Assembly (NCBI RefSeq): GCF_000246855.1
Contig: NC_016609.1
Span: 4,340,001 to 4,404,000 of the forward strand
Direction of reading: 5' to 3'
DNA length: 64,000 nucleotides
Origin: Niastella koreensis GR20-10
GTDB lineage: Bacteria > Bacteroidota > Bacteroidia > Chitinophagales > Chitinophagaceae
The translations under genes and the position numbers were made by a program. This document shows positions 35,332 through 43,229 of the stretch, one piece after another. Each line of letters begins with the position of its first letter. Positions within the stretch are counted from its first letter, which is position 1. The notes below the pieces were generated by a model. That model was not told where the DNA came from and searched no databases. It saw nothing but the letters and a program-made list of their open reading frames with translations.

Positions 35332-38300
35332 TTAAAATTGTGCTCTTACCCCCACGGTTATGGTACGGGCAGGCGGATAAGTTGCTCCGGAAGAGCCCAG
35401 TTCAGGGTCCCACAATTTGAATTTGGAAAAAGTGAACAGGTTTTGAGCCGCTGCATAAAAGTAAAGACTTGCAATACCGGCCCTTTTAAGAGAGGGTATA
35501 CCCAGATCGTAGCCGATGGAAGCCTGTTTTAACCGGCAAAAGCTGCCATCTTTTAACCACCAGGTACTGTTCTGGTAATTATTACTGCTTTGGTTCGATA
35601 CACTCAACCTGGGATAATCCACGTTCTGCACCGGGTTGTCTTTTGTCCACCTGCTGGTTACATTCGACAATACATTACCAGGGTACTGGCCAATACCGGC
35701 AAAGGGAACAATCCCTACGCCACCGGCAGCGCCATTTATACCGGCGATACCCGATCCGTTGGCCATAATGCCTACATCAGATACGCCCTGCAAGAATATC
35801 GAGATATCGAAACGTTTAACACCCACCGTAAAGCCAAGTCCATATAATAAAGCCGGGAAAGAAGATTTATCCAGATAACTCCAGTCATTGGCATCTACTG
35901 TACCATCGCCATTCAGATCGCGGTATTTTATATCGCCGGGCTGAATGAGCGCGCTTCCCAATTTTTGTTCGGCGCTTTTATCTATATCATTCTGATCAAC
36001 AAATAAACCCTGCGATGAATAACCGGTAAACTCGCCGAAACGGTGTCCTTCCCATTGCTGATAGGCATTGGTGCGTTTAGGCTGATCGGCATAAATGATC
36101 TTATTCTTTGCATAGGTGAAGTTGCCAAACAACCGTAATCGTACATTTTTACCAAACTTGTCATTGTATTCAATGCTACCATCCACACCTTTGTTTTGCA
36201 TCTCCCCCATATTGGCGTAAATACTGCTCAGCGAGTATCCGCCCACTGAAGAAATGGATTGCCGCAGGATCAATATATCTTTTCGTTTATCACGGAATAC
36301 ATCTGCTACGATATTTATCTTATTCAATAGTCCCACCTCAATGCCCAGGTTATCCTTGGTAGATTTTTCCCAACGCAGGTTCTCTACGCCAAACACACTC
36401 TCCGTAATACCGGAATAATAACTGGGGCCCAGCCCGAATGCAGTCGTATTGCCGCCTGAGATATAGGTTAAGTAACCAAACCGGTCGCCGTATCCTATTT
36501 GGTCGTTACCGGTAACGCCATGCGAGGCTCTTACTTTTAACAGATTTACCGTACCGGCCAGCGGATCAAAAAAAGATTCACGGGAAATTACCCAGCCAAC
36601 AGATACCGCAGGAAAAAACCCAAACCGCTCGCCTTTTTTAAAGTTTTCTGAACCGGTATAACCGGCATTCAATTCGGCAAGGTATTTATCGTTGTACGAA
36701 TACGTTATACGGCTGGCAAAGCTCTGGTTACGGTAAGGAATGGCATATTTTACACTGGATGCCGTACCGGTTACGCGGTTACGCATATTATACAACAGCA
36801 AACCGCCAAAACTGTGTGCACCGAAACTACGATCGTAAGTAATATTCCCTTCGAGGTACATGACCCGTTCCCCGGTAGAACTGGAAGAATATCCCAGGAA
36901 CTGGTTACCTGTTCTCACATGCTCATACACCAGGTTACCACTGCCATCTCTCGACCCTGTATACCACAGATCATTTGTACCAGTACGATTGTTATCAAAT
37001 TGACCGTAGGAATCAAAAGAAAAACGGGTCATGGCTGCCAGGCCTTTGGTTACGCCATCAAGCCGCTGATTTAAACTGATAATTGATTGTATGGTGGGCC
37101 TGAACTCTGTACTGTAGCCCGAATTCTGCACCAGGTTAAACGGGTTGGAACCGCCGTTGTTGCGGGGACCGGCCCATTTATCACCGGGATAAGAAACCGG
37201 AAATGCGGTCGGATTCGTTGCATAGGCTGCATACCAGATACTGGAAGCTGAATTACCCGGGTATCGGCTATTTACCAGCATGGCATCCAGGTTCAACGAC
37301 AACAGGGTGGTTTTGGTTACATTCACATCGACATTACTGCGGAAGTCGTACCGCTTGAAATTCAAATTGGGATTGTATCCGTTCACCCTGGTTACTTTAT
37401 AACTTCCATCCTGGTCGTAAAAAGAGGCGGACATATAATAACGCATGGCTTCACCGCCACCGCTTACATTTACATTCCCATTGTATAAGGGCGCCCAGTT
37501 TTTATAAATTGTTTTGATCCAGTTTACGTTTGGATAGAGGTACGGGTCAAGCCCGCTGGCTGTTTTCTGGATCACGTCATCACTGTATGCCGGCGTTTCG
37601 CCCATATTGGTTTTGGCTTCATTCAACAGCTTCATATAGGTTACCCCATCCAGCATCTTGGGTGTTTTGGTCAATCCCGTCATACCAGATTCCATTTTCA
37701 TGGAAATTTTCGGTTTACCGGCTACCCCTTTCCTTGTAGTAATGATCAATACACCATTGGCGCCCCTGGCGCCATATACGGCCGTGGCTGAGGCATCTTT
37801 CAGTAAAGAGATGGATGCCACATCTTCGGGATCGATATTATTGTAGGCGCCGCCAAAAGTGCTGTTTACGTCATCGCGCTGCACCCCGTCTATTATGATC
37901 AATGGCGACGTACCGCCGGTGAAAGTGCCAATACCGCGAATGGTAAAAGTGGGATTATCATATCCCGGTTCGCCACCGGTTTGCATGGAAATGATACCAG
38001 CCACTTTTCCGGCGAGCGCATTGGTCAATGAACGCACCGGGGTACGCATATCCTGCATATTGACCGAGGTTACCGAACCGGTAACGCTTATCTTTTTTTG
38101 TTTTCCATAAGCTACCACCACGGTTTCATCGAGCCCTTTTTCTGCCAGCTTCATCACCACGGCAAAAAAAGTTCTATCCCCTATTCTAACTTTCTGGGGT
38201 TCGTAACCCGTGTAAGTGATCGTTATAATATCATCAGGCAATACCTCTTTAAGAAGGAATACACCGTCTGCGTCTGTTTGGGTGCCACGCCCACCTGGTA

Positions 38301-38781
38301 AACTTACGGAGGCCTTTGCAAGGGGTTCGCCCTGCTCATTAAGCACCCGGCCTGTTATATCAACTGGCAGGGGCGTATTGGCCAACTCCGGCTTAGTTTC
38401 CGGCGTTGTACTTTCTATTTCCTTAATGGCAACGGTTTTTCCAATAACCTCGTAGGTAAAGGGCTGATTGGTGAACACTTTTTTCAGCGCTACATCCAAC
38501 GGTTCGTTTTGTACAGAAATACTTACCGGCCGTGCTTTTTGCAACAGCTTGTCTTCGTACCAGAACTGGTACCCGGTTTGTTTTTTGATTTGCTGGATTA
38601 CTTTTTCAAGGGGCGCATTTTTTTCTGATAAAGAGACCTTTTGCGCATACCCATTGGCACAAACCTGTAAACAGGTCGCCAATAAAAGAATGGCTGTCAG
38701 CTTCATGATCTGCAGTGTTTTGGTTGTTCGGCTTCGCCCAGGGCTTTCCATGCGAATAACCGAATGAATTTCTAAATCCAT
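35332..38781 (-). CDS. susC: SusC/RagA TonB-dependent receptor with STN domain
   Basis: A 1149-residue outer-membrane receptor; ATG 38781 is chosen over TTG 38808. A signal sequence of the MKLTAILLLATCLQVCA type ends near residue 47. An STN (secretin/TonB short N-terminal) domain at about 48-105 (SLSEKNAPLEKVIQQIKKQTG) is the part that talks to FecR. A CarboxypepD-like beta-sandwich follows (ITGRVLNEQGEPLAKASV), then a DETVVVAYG TonB box, a plug (ITGSVTSVNMQ-like, SLLKDASATAVYGARGANG) and the 22-strand barrel. It imports oligosaccharides and, with the sigma/FecR pair, senses them. Confidence 0.96.
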   Translation of the reverse strand: MDLEIHSVIRMESPGRSRTTKTLQIMKLTAILLLATCLQVCANGYAQKVSLSEKNAPLEKVIQQIKKQTGYQFWYEDKLLQKARPVSISVQNEPLDVALKKVFTNQPFTYEVIGKTVAIKEIESTTPETKPELANTPLPVDITGRVLNEQGEPLAKASVSLPGGRGTQTDADGVFLLKEVLPDDIITITYTGYEPQKVRIGDRTFFAVVMKLAEKGLDETVVVAYGKQKKISVTGSVTSVNMQDMRTPVRSLTNALAGKVAGIISMQTGGEPGYDNPTFTIRGIGTFTGGTSPLIIIDGVQRDDVNSTFGGAYNNIDPEDVASISLLKDASATAVYGARGANGVLIITTRKGVAGKPKISMKMESGMTGLTKTPKMLDGVTYMKLLNEAKTNMGETPAYSDDVIQKTASGLDPYLYPNVNWIKTIYKNWAPLYNGNVNVSGGGEAMRYYMSASFYDQDGSYKVTRVNGYNPNLNFKRYDFRSNVDVNVTKTTLLSLNLDAMLVNSRYPGNSASSIWYAAYATNPTAFPVSYPGDKWAGPRNNGGSNPFNLVQNSGYSTEFRPTIQSIISLNQRLDGVTKGLAAMTRFSFDSYGQFDNNRTGTNDLWYTGSRDGSGNLVYEHVRTGNQFLGYSSSSTGERVMYLEGNITYDRSFGAHSFGGLLLYNMRNRVTGTASSVKYAIPYRNQSFASRITYSYNDKYLAELNAGYTGSENFKKGERFGFFPAVSVGWVISRESFFDPLAGTVNLLKVRASHGVTGNDQIGYGDRFGYLTYISGGNTTAFGLGPSYYSGITESVFGVENLRWEKSTKDNLGIEVGLLNKINIVADVFRDKRKDILILRQSISSVGGYSLSSIYANMGEMQNKGVDGSIEYNDKFGKNVRLRLFGNFTYAKNKIIYADQPKRTNAYQQWEGHRFGEFTGYSSQGLFVDQNDIDKSAEQKLGSALIQPGDIKYRDLNGDGTVDANDWSYLDKSSFPALLYGLGFTVGVKRFDISIFLQGVSDVGIMANGSGIAGINGAAGGVGIVPFAGIGQYPGNVLSNVTSRWTKDNPVQNVDYPRLSVSNQSSNNYQNSTWWLKDGSFCRLKQASIGYDLGIPSLKRAGIASLYFYAAAQNLFTFSKFKLWDPELGSSGATYPPARTITVGVRAQF

Positions 38782-38827
38782 AACTTTGTTTTGTTTTGGG
38801 TTAAGCAATAAACAGTCAATGTTCGTT

Positions 38828-38894
38828 CCCGACTACGTCGGGGCTATTGGTTTAATCCAAACTATTCACCGTTCCGGCTGCAACCCGGGACGGT
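38828..38894. other. Two hairpins between fecR and susC
   Basis: CCCGAC-tac-GTCGGG (38828-38842) is a perfect 6-bp stem, and ACCGTTCCGG with CCGGGACGGT (38868-38877 and 38885-38894) forms a 10-bp stem with one mismatch, followed on the plus strand by a T run. There is no U run on the coding strand, so they are not clean terminators for fecR; an effect on the susC leader is possible. Confidence 0.35.
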
Positions 38895-38916
38895 TTTTTG
38901 TTGGATATCCCTTTTC

Positions 38917-40164
38917 TTAGGCCATCACCACCAGCCTGTTACCTTCAATGCGAAAATTCACTTTACTCACTTCCAGCAAATGAAGCAACTCAGAAAGCCG
39001 GGCATCCCTTGAAATACCGCCGGTAAAACTGCGTTGCGGAATTGTGCCTTCATACACCACCTCAACATTATACCACCGGGCCACCTGCCGCATGATGCTT
39101 TTGATATCAGCCCTTTTAAAAGCGGTGAACCCATTCTTCCAGGCCATGGCCAGTTCAATATCGGCATCATCGATCTTTTTTAATTGTCCCGAAGTGAACA
39201 ACTGCGCCTGTTGCCCGGGTTGTAATAATGCTTCCTGTTTTTTTCCTGTTGATCTGCCATTGCCCGCAGCCCACTCACCGCTCACTATCCGAACTTTCCC
39301 TTCCAGCAAAGTTGTTTTCGTAGCCTCTTCATCGTTGTAGGCGCTAACATTAAAATGGGTTCCCAGCACTTCGATCATGCTCCTGCCCGCTTTTGTTGAG
39401 GAGGGAATAATAACTTTAAATGGCATAGCCGGGTTTTTCGCTACTTCAAAATAGGCTTCGCCGGTCAATTCAACATTCCGTTCATTACCGGTGAAAGCAA
39501 CCGGGTAACGAATAGAGGACGCAGCGTTCAACCATACTTTACTGCCATCGGGCAGTACCAGTTGATACTGTCCGCCTTTGGGTGTTGCCAGCATGTTCCA
39601 GGTAACAGCCAGGTCCTTTCCACCAACAGGTTTATAGGCTACTTCTCCATTCCTTTTCTTTATTATACTGACATTTCCCTGTTGCGACAATATGCCGTTC
39701 TGTGCACTGTCTAACACAATGGCTGTTCCATTAGCCAGAGTTAAAACGGCTTTGTTGCCACCAGGTAATACATCCCCAACAGGCTGCTGCACCGGGTTTT
39801 CATTATCAGCGACAGGTTGTTTGGTTAATCGGTTCATGAACCAGAAACCACCCAGCCCCAACGCCAGAACTATTGCCGCAGCTGCTGCAACCCATTTCCA
39901 CCCAAAGCGGCCGGGGCTACCCAAAGGGATTATGCCAGCATCTGTTTTTTGTGTAACCTGCTGAAAGATATATTCCCAGTCAACATCCTCTGCCACACTC
40001 AACGGTTGCAACACCTCGTATTCGGCTTCCATCATTGTTTCAAGCTGTTCGCGGTTTTGGGGCTGCGCTATAAAGGCAAACAATTCCTGCAGTTCTTCGA
40101 GGGTACATGCTTTTTGCGTGTACTGCCTGAGCAGGTATTGCATCCGGTTTGTATTGATAGACAT
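38917..40164 (-). CDS. fecR: FecR-family anti-sigma factor
   Basis: A 415-residue inner-membrane regulator. Residues 1-85 form the cytosolic sigma-binding part, about 88-110 a membrane helix (WKWVAAAAAIVLALGLGGFWF), about 190-300 the FecR domain (PKGGQYQLVLPDGSKVWLNAASSIRYP) and about 340-413 a DUF4974 domain (ADIKSIMRQVARWYNVEVVYE). In the family it holds an ECF sigma factor until the STN domain of a loaded SusC signals. Its place between sigma and susC fits. Confidence 0.95.
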   Translation of the reverse strand: MSINTNRMQYLLRQYTQKACTLEELQELFAFIAQPQNREQLETMMEAEYEVLQPLSVAEDVDWEYIFQQVTQKTDAGIIPLGSPGRFGWKWVAAAAAIVLALGLGGFWFMNRLTKQPVADNENPVQQPVGDVLPGGNKAVLTLANGTAIVLDSAQNGILSQQGNVSIIKKRNGEVAYKPVGGKDLAVTWNMLATPKGGQYQLVLPDGSKVWLNAASSIRYPVAFTGNERNVELTGEAYFEVAKNPAMPFKVIIPSSTKAGRSMIEVLGTHFNVSAYNDEEATKTTLLEGKVRIVSGEWAAGNGRSTGKKQEALLQPGQQAQLFTSGQLKKIDDADIELAMAWKNGFTAFKRADIKSIMRQVARWYNVEVVYEGTIPQRSFTGGISRDARLSELLHLLEVSKVNFRIEGNRLVVMA

Positions 40165-40270
40165 TTAATGAATTATTAATGATTTATTGGCAATGGTGTA
40201 ATATGAATAATACAGACAATTGAAAAAAGAAGAAGGACCGGGGAAAACAGCAGTTTCTTAAAAATATTTT

Positions 40271-40882
40271 TTACAGGGCAAAATTCCCAAAAAGACTGTA
40301 GCTTATCCAGCATAATGCGGATACCAGAGTAGCATAATGCGCGAGATGATCTTTTATATGCTTTAATATTTCAACCAGGATATTCTTTATCCTGCTTTTG
40401 GAGAGATCTAACCGGGCAGCTATTTCTTCATGGGTAAATCCCTGCTCACGGCTTAGTTTAAAGATCGTTTGACGTTGAATGGATAGCCGGCTTATGGCCT
40501 CATCAATCAGCCGCTGGCTTTCCTGCGCCTGTAATATGGCTTCAGTGGGATTATCAACATGTGATACATTCAACCAAACCTGCTGAAGCAACTGCCTGTC
40601 GCGGGCCAGCCTGGTTAAATGGTTCAATGTTTTATTACGTGCGATGGTGTATATATATTTACCAGGGTATTCAACATGCAACAGGCTGGTGCGGGATTCC
40701 CATAATTTAGTGAACACATCCTGCACAATTTCTTCTGCATCTACTTTTGAATGGGTCAATTGCAATACAAAGGCATACAACCGTAGCTTGTACAGGTCAA
40801 ATAACTGCCTGAAGGCTAATTTATCCCCATTGGCCACTTGTGCCAGTAATTCCCGATCGGTATATAAATTATCCAATGGCAC
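40271..40882 (-). CDS. ECF RNA polymerase sigma factor
   Basis: A 203-residue ECF sigma factor with GTG start at 40882. Sigma region 2 spans about 12-85 (LFDLYKLRLYAFVLQLTHSKVDAEEIVQDVFTKLWE), region 4 about 125-178 (AISRLSIQRQTIFKLSREQGFTHEEIAARLDLSKSRIKN). A C-terminal hydrophobic tail (YATLVSALCWISYSLFGNF) is unusual for a soluble factor but recurs in Bacteroidota members and may tie it to the membrane. It heads the locus and should direct transcription of the susCD module when FecR releases it. Confidence 0.95.
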   Translation of the reverse strand: MPLDNLYTDRELLAQVANGDKLAFRQLFDLYKLRLYAFVLQLTHSKVDAEEIVQDVFTKLWESRTSLLHVEYPGKYIYTIARNKTLNHLTRLARDRQLLQQVWLNVSHVDNPTEAILQAQESQRLIDEAISRLSIQRQTIFKLSREQGFTHEEIAARLDLSKSRIKNILVEILKHIKDHLAHYATLVSALCWISYSLFGNFAL

Positions 40883-41041
40883 CCTGTGCTTTGGTTATAT
40901 AAATGAGAACAATAAATAAAATGTAAAGCAGGCAATGAGGTAAGGTTTCCTGAAGCCAGTCAGATTTAAAAATACTGTTTTTAAATAGCCGGCGAATTAA
41001 AAAAATAAATCTTTCAAAATTTTAAAAACAAATGATGGGCC

Positions 41042-41074
41042 GCAAACGGTTGCTACAATAACGCAATCGTTTGC
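41042..41074. promoter_or_regulatory. Two LacI-type palindromes, 21 bp apart
   Basis: GCAAACGGTTGC (41042-41053) and GCAATCGTTTGC (41063-41074) each fit the central CpG palindrome typical of LacI-family operators, and the second matches the reverse complement of the first at 11 of 12 bases. Centres are 21 bp apart. They lie about 160-190 bp upstream of the ECF sigma gene. No LacI-family gene is in the window. Confidence 0.5.
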
Positions 41075-41155
41075 GCTATATTTTTTGGCGGCACAGGTAT
41101 ATTAGTGAAGTAGTGAATCGGCTTTTTAATTTTTCATTCTTCATTTCTCAGCGTT

Positions 41156-41200
41156 GCCGCGTCGCGGCTGTTTGCCGTCTGCTTTTTGCCGTTTGCCAAT
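41156..41200. repeat. Spacer with GCCGCG/CGCGGC hairpin and TTTGCCGT words
   Basis: A perfect 6-bp hairpin (41156-41168) is followed by repeated TTTGCCGT-like words, just beyond the surE stop. It resembles the other dispersed spacer elements in this window but is of a different word family. Confidence 0.35.
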
Positions 41201-41203
41201 TCT

Positions 41204-41938
41204 TTAAACAGGAAGCATCTCTTTTACCCGCCTCAGCATCTGCTCATCCGTAAGATCCAACCTAAGCGGCGTAATAGAAACGTAATTGTTTTCAACAGCC
41301 CAGCGGTCCGTGCCTTCTTCAGCCGGCTCCAGGGGTGTTACGGTAAACCAGTAATGTTTACGGCCCATGGGGTCAACCCCGGGAACTATTTTCCCATCGT
41401 ACAGGCGAACCGACTGGCGCGTCCATTTGAGATCTGTTGGCTGCGTCGGAAAATTCACATTATATAAAGCCAGGTCTTTATTTTCAAATAGCAAGGCCAG
41501 CGTCCTTTCTATATAGGGCTCCAGCGCATCAAAGTCGGGCTCGCTTTTACCAACCGGTGTACTTAAAGCAATGCCTCGTATTCCCAATAATACCGCCTGT
41601 TTGGCGCCAGCGAGGGTACCCGAATGCCACATGGAATTGCCGAGGTTGGGGCCCATATTAATGCCCGATAACACCACATCGGTTTTAGCATATAAATGAC
41701 TGCCCACGGCCACACAATCGGCCGGTGTTCCGTTTACTTTCCAGGCCTCTACTCCCTCCACTGCAATCGTCGCTTTTTTTATGGACAGGGGCCGGGAATG
41801 GGTGACCGCATGGCCCATTGAGCTTTGTTCATGATCGGGTGCAATGACCGTTACTTTTCCAAAACGGGCGGCAATACGGGCCAGCGCCGCAATACCCGGA
41901 CTGTAAATTCCATCGTCATTGGTTATCAATATAGTCAT
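41204..41938 (-). CDS. surE: 5'/3'-nucleotidase SurE
   Basis: A 244-residue SurE enzyme of usual length. It starts MTILITNDDGIYSPGI with metal-binding Asp8/Asp9, then SGTLAGAKQAVLLGIRGIALS and NVNFP in the family order. SurE removes phosphate from nucleoside monophosphates and related compounds in the cytosol. It is divergent from the lipid kinase gene across a 143-bp spacer that holds a large imperfect palindrome. Confidence 0.95.
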   Translation of the reverse strand: MTILITNDDGIYSPGIAALARIAARFGKVTVIAPDHEQSSMGHAVTHSRPLSIKKATIAVEGVEAWKVNGTPADCVAVGSHLYAKTDVVLSGINMGPNLGNSMWHSGTLAGAKQAVLLGIRGIALSTPVGKSEPDFDALEPYIERTLALLFENKDLALYNVNFPTQPTDLKWTRQSVRLYDGKIVPGVDPMGRKHYWFTVTPLEPAEEGTDRWAVENNYVSITPLRLDLTDEQMLRRVKEMLPV

Positions 41939-41944
41939 AGGTCA

Positions 41945-42042
41945 AATATTGAATATTGAATGTCCAATATCGAAGTAAATACAATTCAATTATTTACGGT
42001 TTTGTATTTCACTTCAACATTCAATATTCAACATTCGATATT
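41945..42042. repeat. ~100-bp imperfect palindrome (dispersed element)
   Basis: The left arm (41945-41984, AATATTGAATATTGAA words) and right arm (42002-42042) are nearly reverse-complementary for about 40 bases each, and share the AATATCGAA/TTCAATATT words seen at 21075 and 63944. The whole would fold into a long hairpin. It fills the spacer between the divergent surE and lipid kinase genes. Confidence 0.65.
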
Positions 42043-42058
42043 AAAATCGTGCCTGGTA

Positions 42059-42066
42059 TAATTTTG
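42059..42066 (+). promoter_or_regulatory. Candidate -7 element of the lipid kinase gene
   Basis: TAATTTTG matches TAnnTTTG and lies 15 bp before ATG 42082, so the transcript would have a very short leader. No matching -33 was found, as the palindrome occupies that space. Confidence 0.45.
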
Positions 42067-42081
42067 TAAAGCAGATAGCTA

Positions 42082-42978
42082 ATGAGAACCACCTATCTGA
42101 TACACAACCCCGGCGCCGGTGATGAGGCGCACTCAAAAGAAGTGTTAGTAAAACTGATTGAAGCAGCTGGTTATGAATGTAGATATAGTTCTACAGATGA
42201 TAAAGACTGGCAAAATATCCCACCGCATACTGATTTTATTGTAATTGCCGGGGGTGACGGCACCGTGAAGGAGGTGGTTGCCGTACTGTTAAAAAAAGAG
42301 CATCCGGTAAAACGGCTGCCGGTAGCCATTCTTCCCTGCGGCACCGCCAATAACATTGCAGAGTCGCTGGAAATAAAAGGCGAGTTGATTGATGTTATCC
42401 GCTCCTGGAGTTCCCCGCAAACCACTGCCATCGATGTAGGCGAGATCTTCGACATTGAACAGCAACCCGATTTTTTTATTGAAAGTTTCGGCTACGGCCT
42501 GTTCCCCTACCTGATGATGGAAATGAAAAAAGAAGGCAGGAATGAAATCCCTGATAAGGATCAGAAAATGAAGGTAGCCCTGCAACAGATGCATGCCATC
42601 AGTCATTCATACAAACCACATTATTGCGAACTGATCATCGATGGGGAAGATCATTCCGGTGAATACCTGATGGCAGAGGTGATGAATACCCGCTTTATAG
42701 GACCTAATCTTTTTCTGGCGCCTTACGGGCATCCGGGCGATGGTCATTTTGAAGTAGTGCTGATACCGGGAAACGACCAGGAAAAATTCGCGGCCTATAT
42801 CGACAGCAAGCTGAACGATGCTGAAGTGGTATTTGATTTCATAACTATAAAAGCAGAAGACGTACACATTAAATGGAAGGGCAAGCATGTACATCTGGAT
42901 GACGAACAACTGACCCTGAAGGAAAATACGCCGGTGCATGTACGAATTAAGAAGAACGCATTAGTATTCTTGAAATAA
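42082..42978 (+). CDS. Diacylglycerol kinase-family lipid kinase
   Basis: A 298-residue protein of the DAGK catalytic family (YegS/DgkB-like). The ATP-binding segment IVIAGGDGTVKEVV (about 53-66) and LPCGTANNIAESL are the classic signatures, with AYGHPGDGHFEVVLIP farther on. It phosphorylates a lipid such as diacylglycerol or a related sphingolipid; the exact lipid cannot be told. It is monocistronic with a terminator downstream. Confidence 0.9.
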   Translation: MRTTYLIHNPGAGDEAHSKEVLVKLIEAAGYECRYSSTDDKDWQNIPPHTDFIVIAGGDGTVKEVVAVLLKKEHPVKRLPVAILPCGTANNIAESLEIKGELIDVIRSWSSPQTTAIDVGEIFDIEQQPDFFIESFGYGLFPYLMMEMKKEGRNEIPDKDQKMKVALQQMHAISHSYKPHYCELIIDGEDHSGEYLMAEVMNTRFIGPNLFLAPYGHPGDGHFEVVLIPGNDQEKFAAYIDSKLNDAEVVFDFITIKAEDVHIKWKGKHVHLDDEQLTLKENTPVHVRIKKNALVFLK

Positions 42979-43086
42979 CTGGCAACAATCATATAAATTA
43001 GTGACCACCATCATTAATTACTATACGAACCTGTTATACATTCGCATTACGGGTTTTTCATAGGATATTTAAAAAATCAGAGACTA

Positions 43087-43120
43087 AGCTCCGATGTCTA
43101 TCGGAGCTTTCTTTTTTTTA
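43087..43120 (+). terminator. Intrinsic terminator after the lipid kinase gene
   Basis: AGCTCCGAT (43087-43095), a 4-base loop, ATCGGAGCT (43100-43108) and then a T-rich run. It lies about 109 bp after the stop codon. Confidence 0.8.
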
Positions 43121-43144
43121 TAACTGTCGATGAACGTTATAAAT

Positions 43145-43176
43145 GAAAAAACCTTCCCCGGCTTAACCGAAGAAGG
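43145..43176 (-). terminator. Intrinsic terminator of the receiver-Crp gene
   Basis: On the minus strand a CCTTCTTCGG / CCGGGGAAGG stem (with G-U pairs) is followed by six T residues. It lies about 55 bp beyond the stop of the gene at 43230-44291. Confidence 0.65.
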
Positions 43177-43229
43177 CATTCACTTTTTAATTAATTTAAC
43201 AAGTTTGGGCAGCTTCGTTATTCAACTCA

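Noticed and set aside
38781-38808. TTG start for the susC gene
   Set aside because: ATG 38781 leads into the typical long N-terminus of Chitinophagaceae SusC proteins.
38868-38900. Intrinsic terminator for fecR
   Set aside because: The T run lies on the plus strand, while fecR is on the minus strand, so it would not end the fecR transcript.
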